Shown here: positions 20,567 through 30,128 of the stretch, one piece after another | Position numbering within the stretch: position 1 is the stretch's first letter | Layout: every line of letters starts with the position of its first letter | Source: Gammaproteobacteria bacterium | Lineage (GTDB): Bacteria; Pseudomonadota; Gammaproteobacteria; GCA-001735895 | NCBI GenBank assembly: GCA_030066085.1 | Contig: JASJCI010000021.1 | Location: forward strand, 1-53,937 | Reading direction: 5' to 3' | DNA: 53,937 bases | Notes under the pieces: generated by a model | The model's input: the letters and a program-made list of their open reading frames with translations, nothing else | Told to the model about the DNA's origin: nothing | Databases searched by the model: none | Made by a program: the position numbers and the translations under genes

Positions 20567-20711
20567 AAGCACGGTTGTGGCGTGTCGGGTCTGTCTTTTA
20601 TATAGCAGATGTGCCCGATCCGGGTGGCAGGGCGGTTTTCCCGATCACGGGCGTTCACGCTCCGGGTACCGTCTCTGCCGCGATTTCGGCCGAGTGGCTA
20701 TTGGCGGTCAG

Positions 20712-21281
20712 CTAGAGCTCCCCGGTAAACACGACAAACAGGCCGGTGCTGCTGGCATCGAAGGAAGAACTGCCGATTTCGTAATCGATCTCGGTGCGCC
20801 TCAGGCCAAAGTAGAAACCATCGGTGAACTGGTAGCGGTACTGCAGGATCAGGCCGGCCGCATCGTCGAAATCGATATCGGTATCGGGCAATCCGTCGAT
20901 GTCGTCCTCGTAATGCGGGTCTATATGGTAGGTTGCGCCGATACCGACGTGATGATTGTCGAAGTGCAGGTTAAAGATGGCATCCACGGTGAACGTATCG
21001 AACTCGGCATCGCCGTTGTCGGCATCGATGCTGTCCCAGAGATACCCGAACGCCAGCGATATCGACTTGTCGCTCTCTTCGCCCAGGATCCTGGCGTAAC
21101 CGCCGGCTAGCTTGAAACCGCCGCCAATGTTCAGGTCCTGGTCGAAGGAGAAGTCGTCATCGGAACTCGAGGCGCTGGCAAAAGTCTCGCCGCCGCCTTC
21201 GAGCCCGATCTCCAGGTAGATATCCGCGCTGGCCAGGCAAGGGAGCGCTAACAGGAATAAAGCAAACCACATTTTTTTCAT
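20712..21281 (-). CDS. probable outer-membrane beta-barrel protein
   Basis: A 189-residue exported protein. The signal peptide (MKKMWFALFLLALPCLASA) is cleaved before DIYLEIG. The rest alternates hydrophobic and polar residues in short strands (GGGFKLAGGYARILG, ISLAFGYLWDS, HVGIGATYHI, GLILQYRYQFTDGFYFGLRR), typical of a small outer-membrane barrel, with many Asp residues in the loops. It ends in Leu rather than the usual aromatic residue. I do not recognise a named family. The ATG at 21281 was chosen because it starts the signal peptide; the frame stays open upstream to 21371. Confidence 0.72.
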   Translation of the reverse strand: MKKMWFALFLLALPCLASADIYLEIGLEGGGETFASASSSDDDFSFDQDLNIGGGFKLAGGYARILGEESDKSISLAFGYLWDSIDADNGDAEFDTFTVDAIFNLHFDNHHVGIGATYHIDPHYEDDIDGLPDTDIDFDDAAGLILQYRYQFTDGFYFGLRRTEIDYEIGSSSFDASSTGLFVVFTGEL

Positions 21282-21525
21282 GGTTATATCTCGTTCCCGG
21301 CCCCGGTTTTCGGCATGACATGGGTCAAGCAAGATAGATTTATGCGCGCGTTTTCGAACGGCGCGGGCCACGACACATCGTGTCGTCCGCGGTGCCGTCA
21401 GCGATGTCGGGCCGCCTCCGAACGCCGATTTTCGATGGCGCTCGAATCCCCGGCTTGGTCCTGCGCAAGATCACGGGATTGGGCCTGTGTTAGACTTTCG
21501 CGGATCACTCCCAACATGGTCGGCC

Positions 21526-23307
21526 ATGGAAAAGGAGCAACTAACCCGCAAGCTGGCAGTCATCCTCCATGCCGACGTGGTCGGTTCGACCGCTCTTGTC
21601 CGGCAGGATGAAACCCTCGCGCACCAGCGCATCCAGCAGGTTTTCAAACTGTTTTCCCGAACGATCGCGCAGCATTCCGGTACCGCGCACGAAATCAGGG
21701 GGGATGCGCTGGTTGCCGAGTTTGCCAAAGCCTCTGACGCGGTGGCGGCGTCGACGCAGTTCCAGGCGGCAAACTCCGAGGTCAATCGCGGTTTATCCGA
21801 CGGGATTCGACCCGAAATAAGAATCGGTATCGCCATGGGCGAGGTCGTGGTGGCCGACAATACCGTGACCGGGGAAGGGGTCGTGCTGGCGCAACGGCTC
21901 GAGCAACTGGCCGACGCTGGTGGTATCTGTATCCAGGGTGCCGCGTACGAGACCGTACCGAAGCGACTGCCGTACCGGTTCGAAAACCTGGGTGAGCAGC
22001 AGTTGAAGGGATTCGACGAACCGGTCAGGATTTACCGGATCCGGACAGGTCACGAGGATTCCGCTGAAAAACCGGAAGTTGATCTGCCGGCCGTCGAGTC
22101 GATCGCGGAAGGCGCATACAAGCCGTCCATCGCGGTGCTGCCGTTTAACAACATGAGCAGCGATCCCGAGCAGGAGTTCTTCAGCGATGGCATCACCGAA
22201 GACATCATCACCGAGTTGTCCAGGATTCCGGACCTGCTGGTCATCGCGCGCAACTCGACCTTCGTCTACAAGGGCAGGGCAGTGGATATCAAGCAGGTCG
22301 GCAAGGATCTCGGGGTGCGTTACGTGCTGGAGGGCAGCGTGCGTAAAGCCGGCAGTCGGCTGCGCGTCACCGCGCAGCTGATCGACTCGACCACGGGGCA
22401 GCATGTGTGGGCCGAGCGCTACGATCGCGAGCAGGAGGATGTGTTTGCCGTGCAGGACGAAATCATGCGCCAGGTTGTCGTGGCGCTCGACGTGCAGCTG
22501 CTGTCCGGCAGGCAATCGCAGTTCTGGTCCGATGGCACGCGCGACCTGCGCGCGTGGCAATTGTTTCGCAGCGCGAGAGGCCTGTTCAGTCATTACCGCG
22601 CCGAGGATCATCACGAAGTCATCCGGCTGTTGCAACAGGCCCTGGAAATCGATCCGGAGTATTCCGCTGCCTGGGGCCTGTTGTCAGGCGGTTACTTTCA
22701 CATGGAAGAACATGCCGGTTATCCCGCGGAAATGCGCGCGGAATATGCGCGCTTGTCACGCGACTGCGTATCCCGCGCACTGGCCTGCAATCCCTCGAAC
22801 GCGGATGCCTGGTCGATGATGGCTATACACCACCTGTCCGCGAACGAGTTCGACCAGGCCGTGGAAAAAGCGCGCAAGTCGATCGAAATAGCCCCGAACC
22901 ACAGCATCAACCTGGCCATGTCCGCGATCGTGCTGAACAAGTGCGGCCAGTCGAATCTGGCCATGGAGCGGATAAAAAAGGCGATTCGCCTGTGCCCGGT
23001 GACGCCGGCGTGGTTTCTGCATGCGCTGGGCCAGGTTTCACGGGCACTGGGTGATACGCAAAATACGATCGGGGCCTACCGGGAGCTGATTGCGCGGGAT
23101 CCCGATTCCCAGGAGGGACACATTGGACTGGCGGAAATCCTCGGCGAGTCCGGGCGCATCGACGAGGCCATCGCTGCCGCCGCGGAAGTCATGCGCATCA
23201 ACCCGGATTTTTCCATCCGCGAATACACGGGCAACCTTGCCTATCGCGATCCGGGGCAGATTGCCCGGATTGCCGAGGGGTTACGTAACGCCGGGCTCCC
23301 GGATTAA
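21526..23307 (+). CDS. class III cyclase-domain/TPR regulatory protein
   Basis: About 593 residues. Residues 1-170 are a class III nucleotide-cyclase domain: metal-binding Asp17 (LHADVVGST) and Asp60 (IRGDALVAEF) are present, but the transition-state Asn is replaced by Val120 (GEGVVLAQR; Arg124 is kept), so activity is doubtful. Residues ~195-320 form the TolB/FlgO-like domain that often follows such cyclases (PSIAVLPFNNMSSDPEQEFF). The C-terminal part is a set of TPR repeats (ALEIDPEYSAAWGLLSGGYF and similar). ATG 21526 gives the usual short lead-in to the cyclase; an upstream GTG at 21487 is possible. It faces the larger cyclase regulator at 23518-27072. Confidence 0.85.
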   Translation: MEKEQLTRKLAVILHADVVGSTALVRQDETLAHQRIQQVFKLFSRTIAQHSGTAHEIRGDALVAEFAKASDAVAASTQFQAANSEVNRGLSDGIRPEIRIGIAMGEVVVADNTVTGEGVVLAQRLEQLADAGGICIQGAAYETVPKRLPYRFENLGEQQLKGFDEPVRIYRIRTGHEDSAEKPEVDLPAVESIAEGAYKPSIAVLPFNNMSSDPEQEFFSDGITEDIITELSRIPDLLVIARNSTFVYKGRAVDIKQVGKDLGVRYVLEGSVRKAGSRLRVTAQLIDSTTGQHVWAERYDREQEDVFAVQDEIMRQVVVALDVQLLSGRQSQFWSDGTRDLRAWQLFRSARGLFSHYRAEDHHEVIRLLQQALEIDPEYSAAWGLLSGGYFHMEEHAGYPAEMRAEYARLSRDCVSRALACNPSNADAWSMMAIHHLSANEFDQAVEKARKSIEIAPNHSINLAMSAIVLNKCGQSNLAMERIKKAIRLCPVTPAWFLHALGQVSRALGDTQNTIGAYRELIARDPDSQEGHIGLAEILGESGRIDEAIAAAAEVMRINPDFSIREYTGNLAYRDPGQIARIAEGLRNAGLPD

Positions 23308-23517
23308 GCAGTTCGATCACTGCAACCGTTTTTGCTTCGAATGCCGCGTTCCGGGGTGGCTGAGATTGCAGCGCGGATTAACGGGTGAAATGCGTCCGCG
23401 ATTTTCAACTGCCGCTGCTACGCGCCCATGATCTCGCCGAGCAGCCGGGTATTGTCAGTCAAACGAAAACAGCTCCGCGCAGTGCGGTAAACCCTCGCCC
23501 CGGGTCAGTCACCTGCT

Positions 23518-26500
23518 TCAGTGTTCGGTCGGTCTGTCGCAGAGATTGTGTTCGGTTGCAAACGCGGCGGCCTCGGTGCGGTTGGCCGTGTGGGTTTTGC
23601 TCAGAATCGAGCGTACGTGGGTGGCTACCGTGGCCAGGCTCCGGTTCAGTTCGGCAGCGATATGCTTGTTGCTTTTTCCCTGGGCGATTAGCTGCAGTAC
23701 CTCGAGTTCGCGACGGGTAAGCCCGATATTCTGCTCGCCGCTTGCGAGCGAATCGGCCCGCTCCAGTTGCTCGAGCTTGGCCAATACGTTCACCATGCCG
23801 AGAATTTCGGCATTCTGGCGCGCATGCCGAACCAGTTCCTCGAATTCCGATTTGCCGCCGCTGAAGTTATGTCGTTTCAACACCTGCGCATGCCGATACT
23901 GAATGTGGGGCTGCCACATGTTGGGTGCCGATTGCTCGCAAAGTGCCATCGCCTTGCTAAACATGGCTTCCGCCTCGCTGAGATGGTTCATCTGGCTCGA
24001 CAGCATTCCAAGGTAGAGATCCGTCGGGCCGTAACATACGGCGGTCGGGTGTGACAGCATTTGCCCCGAGTAAGGCACGAGACGCTGGTATAGCGCACTT
24101 GCGAGTCCGGTGCGGTTCAGTTCGAAGCAGGCTTCGACCAGGTAGACGAGGCAGGTCTGGTACAGCTCGTCCTCGGCCACGGCGCGAAAATTATCGGCAA
24201 CCAGCTCGTCGAAAATTGCGCCGGCCTCGTCGACCAGGCCGAGATCGACAAAAGTTGCGAGCAGGCCCGGTTTCCAGATCCCGCTGTTGCTTTCGAGCAT
24301 CTGTTCCAGCGCGGGCCTGATCATCGGCAGCCGGCCCAGCTCGCGGTTCAGCAGGAACATTTGCGCGCCGAATACACCCTCGGCACCGCCGTCGAGTTTG
24401 CCGACACCGAGCTCGCCAGCCTCTTCGATCAGCGGCTCCGCCTGCGCCCAGCGCCCATCGAACAGCGCCAGGCTGGCCGCGGCACCGACCACGAAGTAAC
24501 GAGACTTGAAACGCAGCGAGCGTGACACCGCGACCTCGAGATCGGCAATCAAATCGCGCACCCGGTTCATATCGCCCTTTTCCTGGTACGAGAGAATCAG
24601 CCATTCCAGCGAATCCTGGCTCGCCGAGTTGTTTTGCTCGGATAACACGAGCGCATGCTCGCCGAGTTCGATACGTTCAGACAGTTTTTCGGGCCGCCCG
24701 CGCAGCACCAGCAGCGCCATGCACAGTGCGTTGCAATGTGCAAGCGCGTCGCCGCTTTCGACCGCTACTTCGACCGCCTGCTTGGCGACCCGCTCGGCTT
24801 CGCGGCGGCGGTTGTTGAAACTCAGGGCCATCGAGTGATGTGCCATCGTGTTGGCACGCGTGGCGAGATCGTCGTCACCGAGATACGACAAGGCCTCTTC
24901 GATAGTCAGCAACGATTCTCTTGCACGGGTGACGGCGCGTCCCACGTAGACGATGCGACAGGCGGCATCGGCGAATACCTTGTAGTTCTTCTGCTCGCGG
25001 GCGACCTCGATACAGCGGTAGTAAGGGATCAGGCTTTCAGCAGTTGCCGCTCCCGAACCGTGCTTGCACATGGCGATATTGAAATGAATTTCCGGTCGTC
25101 GCTCCCGGTATTGCCCCTCGTCGACGCTGATGACGTCGAGTGCCAGTTCGTAGTAGCCGATCGCCTCGTCGAAGGCCGCCATTTTCTCGGCGTGATCCGC
25201 CGCTTCCAGCGCATAGTCCACCGCCCGGGTGCCCTGGCCGCCCTGCAGCGCCTGGTAGTAGTGCCGCGCGATTTCGCCAGCGGAGTAGTCCGAGCTCTCG
25301 TGGCGTAGCTCTACCAGGGCATCAGCGACCCGTTTGTGCAGCAGAATTTTTTTCGCGAGACTCAGTTCGTCGTAGAGAATGTCCCGGAACAGGACGTGGC
25401 AAAACTGGAACTCCGCCAGCGCGCCCGATTGTTCTTCGAGGATTCCCCGGTTGACGGCATCCTCGAGCGCTTCGAGCAGGCCGAGCTGCTCCGTATCGGG
25501 CACCAGTTTGTTCAGCACCTGTAAATTGAACTTGCGGCCGATAACGGCCGCCAGCGACAGCAGGTCGTTACACTGCTCGGATAGCTGGTTCAGGCGCCGG
25601 CCGATGGCTTCCTGGATACCCTCCGGAATCTCGACCACCCACTGGTTGCCGGTCAGGTTGCTCCGTTCCTGCTGCAGCATCCTCGCGACCTCGGACACGA
25701 ACAGCGGATTACCCTCGGTTTTTTCGTACAGGGACTTCAGAATTCCGGGCGGCAGAACTTCGCTGACCGTGCTCTCGATGTATCCGGTCACGTCCTGTTC
25801 GGACAGCCCCTTCAGGGAGATCCTGCGCACGGTCGTCAGGCGGTTGATCTCGCCCAGCGCCTCGGACAGCGGATGCTTGCGCGTAACCTCGATATCGCGA
25901 TAGGTGCCTATCACCAGTACGGCTTTTCCGGGGAGTTTGCGGCACAGGTGATTCAGCAACAGCAGCGAGGAACGGTCGGCCCAGTGCAGGTCGTCGATCA
26001 CGAGCACCAGGGTTCTGCGCGACGCGTACTGAAAGAGCAGGTTGGATATTTTAGTAAACAGCCGGAACTGTTCGGCGCCGCCGTCGCCGGTAAACAACGA
26101 GGCATTGCGCATTTGCGGCTGCGACTCGGCGCTTGCCAGGCTCTCGAAAATCGATGCGGGTGACAGGTCCTGGCTGTCGTCGATCAACTGCAGGGCCTTG
26201 AGGATTTGCAGCCATGGCCAGAACGGCGGCGATCCCAGGGTTTCGTGACACTGGCCGTAAATAATCCAGGTGTCCTCGTCCTCGACCGACTCGGCAAAGG
26301 TACTCGCCAGGCAGGATTTGCCGATCCCGGGTTCACCCCGAATCAGGGCAATATTGCCGCTGCCCCGGCGTGCCTCCAGCAGGGCCTCGGCCAGCACCTT
26401 TTTTTCTGCTTCGCGCCCCACCACCAGTGTAGCCGGCCGTTGCTCCTTGCCGGTTATGTTGGTGAGCATGTCTTCGAAATCGCTGTCGGCGGACTTGCCG

Positions 26501-27072
26501 GGCGTGTCGGCTGGCGCAGGGTCAGAGGCAGCCTCCCGGGTGACCTTGCGCTCGGCCGGGTCGCCGCAAACGCTGTAAACCTGGATCGGCGCCTCGATGT
26601 TCTTGACGCTGTGTTCGCCCAGGTCCTCGAACCTGAAGCCCGGCTTGTTCCTGACCTGGCGATAAACATCGGCGGAAACGCAAACGCCGCCAGCCTCGGC
26701 GATGCTCTCGAGACGCGCCGCAATGTTGACCCCGTCGCCGTGTATGTCCTCCGCGTCGACGATAATGTCGCCGAGGTTGATGCCGATGCGAAACTGGAAT
26801 GGCTGGCCGTTCGCAAGGCATTTGTTGCGGCTGCCCATTTGTTGCTGAATCTCGACCGCACATTCGACCGCGGCCAGCACGGTCGGAAATTCAGCCAGGA
26901 AACCGTCGCCGGTGTGCTTGACGATGCGACCGTGCGAGATCTCGATGCTCGGATCGATGATCTCGTTGCGGGCGGAGCGCCAGGCGTGGTAGGTGCCGTC
27001 CTCGTCGGCATTCATCAGCAGCGAGTAACCGGCTACATCGGCTGCCAGTATTGCTGCTAACCTCCGCTCCAT
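23518..27072 (-). CDS. cyclase-domain, AAA-ATPase, TPR and LuxR-type HTH regulator
   Basis: A 1184-residue multidomain regulator. Residues 1-170 are a class III cyclase domain with both metal Asp (Asp12 in LAADVAGYS; GDGFLAEF) and the Asn/Arg pair (GVNIAARLE), so it looks catalytically complete. Next is an AAA-type ATPase with Walker A GEPGIGKS and a LVIDDLHWADRSS Walker B/sensor block, then long TPR-like helical repeats, and at the C-terminus a LuxR helix-turn-helix (LTRRELEVLQLIAQGKSNKH). This layout is that of LAL/MalT-like ATP-dependent activators with a cyclase module added. It is the last gene after the acyl-CoA-dehydrogenase-like and DUF4242 genes, about 40 bases downstream. The start at 27072 puts the cyclase at the N-terminus. 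Confidence 0.9.
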   Translation of the reverse strand: MERRLAAILAADVAGYSLLMNADEDGTYHAWRSARNEIIDPSIEISHGRIVKHTGDGFLAEFPTVLAAVECAVEIQQQMGSRNKCLANGQPFQFRIGINLGDIIVDAEDIHGDGVNIAARLESIAEAGGVCVSADVYRQVRNKPGFRFEDLGEHSVKNIEAPIQVYSVCGDPAERKVTREAASDPAPADTPGKSADSDFEDMLTNITGKEQRPATLVVGREAEKKVLAEALLEARRGSGNIALIRGEPGIGKSCLASTFAESVEDEDTWIIYGQCHETLGSPPFWPWLQILKALQLIDDSQDLSPASIFESLASAESQPQMRNASLFTGDGGAEQFRLFTKISNLLFQYASRRTLVLVIDDLHWADRSSLLLLNHLCRKLPGKAVLVIGTYRDIEVTRKHPLSEALGEINRLTTVRRISLKGLSEQDVTGYIESTVSEVLPPGILKSLYEKTEGNPLFVSEVARMLQQERSNLTGNQWVVEIPEGIQEAIGRRLNQLSEQCNDLLSLAAVIGRKFNLQVLNKLVPDTEQLGLLEALEDAVNRGILEEQSGALAEFQFCHVLFRDILYDELSLAKKILLHKRVADALVELRHESSDYSAGEIARHYYQALQGGQGTRAVDYALEAADHAEKMAAFDEAIGYYELALDVISVDEGQYRERRPEIHFNIAMCKHGSGAATAESLIPYYRCIEVAREQKNYKVFADAACRIVYVGRAVTRARESLLTIEEALSYLGDDDLATRANTMAHHSMALSFNNRRREAERVAKQAVEVAVESGDALAHCNALCMALLVLRGRPEKLSERIELGEHALVLSEQNNSASQDSLEWLILSYQEKGDMNRVRDLIADLEVAVSRSLRFKSRYFVVGAAASLALFDGRWAQAEPLIEEAGELGVGKLDGGAEGVFGAQMFLLNRELGRLPMIRPALEQMLESNSGIWKPGLLATFVDLGLVDEAGAIFDELVADNFRAVAEDELYQTCLVYLVEACFELNRTGLASALYQRLVPYSGQMLSHPTAVCYGPTDLYLGMLSSQMNHLSEAEAMFSKAMALCEQSAPNMWQPHIQYRHAQVLKRHNFSGGKSEFEELVRHARQNAEILGMVNVLAKLEQLERADSLASGEQNIGLTRRELEVLQLIAQGKSNKHIAAELNRSLATVATHVRSILSKTHTANRTEAAAFATEHNLCDRPTEH

Positions 27073-27112
27073 CGAATCAGCCCTGATCGTTACCGCATTG
27101 GCGGGACGAAAT

Positions 27113-27373
27113 TCAGGCAGTGGCGAATGCCGGGCCCACCGGCGCGTCGACCTGGATGACGGTGTCTGCCGGCACCTGTGCCCGGCGCGCCGCCTCGTAA
27201 ACCGCATCGGCGTTGGGCGCCTCGTAGAGACAGTAGGTCTTTTTCTTGTCGAGGGACAGAAACGAGTAGAGCCACTTCACCCCGACATCTTCGTTGATCT
27301 TCAAGATGACTTCGTTGTTCGGGTCCAGTTCAATTTCTTCGGCGAAATTGCGTTCGATGATAAACATTGGCAT
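27113..27373 (-). CDS. DUF4242 small protein
   Basis: An 86-residue protein resembling the DUF4242 family of small ferredoxin-like-fold proteins, some of which bind nickel: MPMFIIERNFAEEIEL, then GVKWLYSFLSLDKKKTYCLY, EAPNADAVYEAARRAQVPAD and a terminal VIQVD. A strong GAGGAGG precedes the ATG. It lies 36 bases after the acyl-CoA-dehydrogenase-like gene and 40 bases before the cyclase regulator, so the three are probably one operon. Its role is unknown; the family often sits near regulators and redox enzymes. Confidence 0.82.
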   Translation of the reverse strand: MPMFIIERNFAEEIELDPNNEVILKINEDVGVKWLYSFLSLDKKKTYCLYEAPNADAVYEAARRAQVPADTVIQVDAPVGPAFATA

Positions 27374-27409
27374 GACAAAGTCCTCCTCGAGCCAGTCATG
27401 TTAACACTT

Positions 27410-28600
27410 TTAGCCCCAACGGGGCGCCGCGTCGATGTCGAGGCCCAGGTAGGACTTGCCGACGAACTCGGTCGTGATCGCGACATTTCCCGGATGAATT
27501 CTGCCGATCCGGCCGTCGCGCAGGATGCGTTCCCATCCGGAGGCGTGAAATATTCCGAAACCTCCGGCCAGTTCGAAGGCGCGATCGATCACGCGCCATG
27601 ACGACTCCGCGGCGTGGTACTTGGTCATCAGCGCCTTGGCACCCCACAGTGCTCCGTGATCTACCCCGCTGCTCCAGTCGTCGGCGGTACGGTCGAGATG
27701 TGCCTTGATGCCGTCGAGTTCCACGGCCATTTCCATGACGCCCTTTTGCACCTCGGGATGCCAGGCCATGGTGCGGGACATGGCGACCGATTCCTTGCCC
27801 GGAAAAGCCTTCAAGGCCTTATCGAAAGCGTACTGGGCCAGCCCGCAATAGACGTTGCCGAATCCGAGCAGGGCCCAGACGAAGATACTGAGGATAAACA
27901 GGTCGGCGCCTTTCATACCCTCGTCGACAACCCGCGCAATATACTTGTCTGGAACGAAGGCGGCGTCGAGCACCGTATCGTGACTCTGCGTGGCCCGCAT
28001 GCCCATCACGTCCCAGTTCTCGATGATCTCGAAACCCTCCGCGTCGCGCGGCAGAAAAGCATGTACGATCTTCGGATTATCGGGGTCAGAGTTGTCGATG
28101 CCGTGTATCCCGAGGCGTGTCCATACCGGCGACAGCGATCCGAAATTCTTGCGCCCGGTAAAACAGTAACCGCCGTCGACGCGCTCTGCCTTGCAGGTCG
28201 AATGCAGCAACGGCACATCGTTGCCTTTCTCGGCATGTCCAGCGGCGAAGACCTCACCGGCGCAGGCCTCGCGCAGGATCCATTCGAGCGAGTGATCGCC
28301 GCTGCGCCACAGGTCGGCGGCGACCCCCGTCCAGTACAGGTGCATGTTGAGCGCGAGCGCATCGGCCGGTGCGTGGTAAGCGAGTCGACGCTGTTGCTGG
28401 CAGACTTCGGCCAGCGTCAGGCCGAGCCCCCCGAGTTCCTCGGGAACCGCCTGTATCAGGTAGCCGGATTCCTTTAAATCCTCGAAATCTTCGTGGAAGA
28501 ATTCGTTGTTCTCATCGTATTTTGCCACCCTGGACTGGAAAGCTTCGAGCTGTTCTGTTGACAGGATGTCGTCAAGTTGCCTGGTCGTTTTTGCGTCCAT
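27410..28600 (-). CDS. acyl-CoA-dehydrogenase-like flavoprotein
   Basis: A 396-residue member of the acyl-CoA dehydrogenase superfamily: helical N-terminus (LKESGYLIQAVPEELGGLGL), middle beta domain (FTGRKNFGSLSP; WDVMGMRATQSHDTVLDAAF) and C-terminal helical bundle (AFELAGGFGIFHASGWERIL). In true dehydrogenases the last segment carries the catalytic Glu shortly after the GGxGY motif; here the sequence is GIFHASGWERILRD, without it in place. It may therefore be a flavin monooxygenase-like branch (DszC/HpaH-like) or use another Glu. GGAGAA precedes the ATG. It is first in a likely operon with the DUF4242 and cyclase-regulator genes. Confidence 0.84.
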   Translation of the reverse strand: MDAKTTRQLDDILSTEQLEAFQSRVAKYDENNEFFHEDFEDLKESGYLIQAVPEELGGLGLTLAEVCQQQRRLAYHAPADALALNMHLYWTGVAADLWRSGDHSLEWILREACAGEVFAAGHAEKGNDVPLLHSTCKAERVDGGYCFTGRKNFGSLSPVWTRLGIHGIDNSDPDNPKIVHAFLPRDAEGFEIIENWDVMGMRATQSHDTVLDAAFVPDKYIARVVDEGMKGADLFILSIFVWALLGFGNVYCGLAQYAFDKALKAFPGKESVAMSRTMAWHPEVQKGVMEMAVELDGIKAHLDRTADDWSSGVDHGALWGAKALMTKYHAAESSWRVIDRAFELAGGFGIFHASGWERILRDGRIGRIHPGNVAITTEFVGKSYLGLDIDAAPRWG

Positions 28601-28973
28601 TGGTTTTCTCCGGAATGGAAACTGGTATCAGCCTAACCATCAACCCGGGCCGGCGGTATCGTTCAAATTGATGATTTTGCTGCAGCGATCGGCTGGTCAA
28701 TTGATGAGTTTTTCGCCAACTAACTGTTTCAAATGGATTTATCCGGCTCTCGATATTATTGCCGATTCAGCCGGGTCGGCCTGGCTCGAGCAGGCAGGCG
28801 CCCGGTGTGCGCTTCGCGGGCAGTTCGGTTGGGCGCCAGCTGTGCAGGTGGGCTGAGCGTTGCGAGTATTGGTCGGCAAGTCGGCACCAAACCGGAAAAA
28901 CCCGGGCGCGGTCACGGAATTGTTGCCGAATCGATCTATGGTAAGAGTCTTCAATTGAACCGGTTTGCCCGTG
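28601..28973. promoter_or_regulatory. upstream region of the acyl-CoA-dehydrogenase-like gene
   Basis: About 370 bases with no supported gene. The part near 28660-28740 is AT-richer than its surroundings and includes two similar stretches, TTCAAATTGATGA and GTCAATTGATGA, about 35 bases apart, which could be binding sites for the downstream LuxR-type regulator. This is a visual observation only. Confidence 0.3.
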
Positions 28974-29108
28974 ATGGAAGAAGACGACGACAAGACGGTC
29001 ATTCAGACCAGGAAAGACAAGAAACTGTTGATGCGGGAACTGTTCGGCGAAGATTGCGACGACACGACGGATTCGGACACGGAGCTCGATATCACGCGAA
29101 CGGACTGA
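28974..29108 (+). CDS. possible 44-residue acidic small protein
   Basis: An ATG at 28974 opens a 44-codon frame ending at TGA 29106-29108. The peptide is very charged: acidic at both ends (start MEEDDDKTVIQTRKDKK, then LMRELFGEDCDDTTDSDTEL) with a basic centre. It is in a gap that otherwise has no gene. No convincing ribosome site is visible and no family is recognised, although DDDKTVI-like starts occur in small signalling-associated proteins. Confidence 0.35.
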   Translation: MEEDDDKTVIQTRKDKKLLMRELFGEDCDDTTDSDTELDITRTD

Positions 29109-29137
29109 GGCCGCCGTCGTACTCGCCCGGCTCCTGC

Positions 29138-29158
29138 AAAAACGGCCTGCGAGGCCGG
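29138..29158 (-). terminator. probable terminator after the LysR gene
   Basis: On the minus strand a 6-bp stem (CGGCCT / AGGCCG, loop CGC) is followed by TTTTT, about 30 bases downstream of the LysR stop. The stem is short but GC-rich and the T-run is well placed. Confidence 0.6.
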
Positions 29159-29189
29159 TTTCGACCGCGGAAACCGCCTCGGTGCAGCC

Positions 29190-30116
29190 TCAGGGCAGGC
29201 GAACCATCGCCGCGGCGCGGGCTTCCTCGATGATCCAGTTGCGCACCTGCTGCGCGGATTCGCTGAGCTCGGTGCGGCTCGACCAGATCAGGTGAAACTC
29301 TTCGCCGGTAATCCAGCTCTGCGCCAGCACCGGCACCAGCAGGCGTTTCTTGATCAGCGACTCGGTCACGTGGCGCCAGCCGATGGCGATGCCTTCACCG
29401 GCCATCGCCGCCTGGATCACCAGCGCATAGTCGTTGAGTCGCAGACCTTCTCCGCGGTCGACGTATTCGACGCCGAAAGACGCGAACCAGTCGTGCCAGG
29501 TCGGCCGTGGTCGGAAGGGTTCTTCCAGGTGGATGAACTGGTGCTGGAGCAAATCCTCGATCGTCCGCGGCCGCGGATTCGACTGCAGGTACGCCGGGCT
29601 GGCGACGGCGAAAATTTCCTCGCGCGCGATGTTGGCCGAGTCGTAGCCCACCCAGCCGCCGCGCCCGCGGCGAATGCCGAGCGATACGTTTTGATACTCG
29701 AGATCGACGTCCCGGTCGACTACCTGCAGGCGCAGGTCGACATTCGGCTGCGATCGATGCAGGCGCGTCATGCGCGGCATCACCCAGTAGTTCGCGAACG
29801 CGGTCGAAATCGACAGCGTAACGAGGCCGGCGTCGTCACCGCGATTGATCGCGCGCGCGGCCTGCAGCAGGCGTTCGAGACTGGCCGATACCTCGCCAAA
29901 GAACTGCTCCCCCGCCGGCGTGAAGCGGATCGCGCGGTGCTGGCGCTCGAACAGGTCGCAACCGATGGCCCGCTCCAGCTGGCGAATGGCAAGACTCACC
30001 GCCGGCTGCGATACACCGAGCTCCTCGGCCGCACGGGTGAAAGACAACAGCCGCCCGCAGACCTCGAATACGAACAGGTGATGCGGCGAATGCACCAGGC
30101 GGCGCAGCTCACGCAT
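29190..30116 (-). CDS. LysR-family transcriptional regulator
   Basis: A 308-residue LysR regulator: N-terminal winged helix-turn-helix (GRLLSFTRAAEELGVSQPAV, LAIRQLERAIGCDLFERQ) and a C-terminal effector domain (LVTLSISTAFANYWVMPRM ... GEGIAIGWRHVTESLI). The DNA-binding part resembles the GcvA subgroup that regulates amino-acid and C1 catabolism. Start 30116 gives a normal N-terminus; an in-frame ATG at 30134 adds six residues and lies in the palindromic repeat. It is divergent from the MttB-family methyltransferase, with LysR-type T-N11-A sites between them, so it most likely controls that gene set. Confidence 0.92.
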   Translation of the reverse strand: MRELRRLVHSPHHLFVFEVCGRLLSFTRAAEELGVSQPAVSLAIRQLERAIGCDLFERQHRAIRFTPAGEQFFGEVSASLERLLQAARAINRGDDAGLVTLSISTAFANYWVMPRMTRLHRSQPNVDLRLQVVDRDVDLEYQNVSLGIRRGRGGWVGYDSANIAREEIFAVASPAYLQSNPRPRTIEDLLQHQFIHLEEPFRPRPTWHDWFASFGVEYVDRGEGLRLNDYALVIQAAMAGEGIAIGWRHVTESLIKKRLLVPVLAQSWITGEEFHLIWSSRTELSESAQQVRNWIIEEARAAAMVRLP

Positions 30117-30128
30117 CGGGAATAACCA

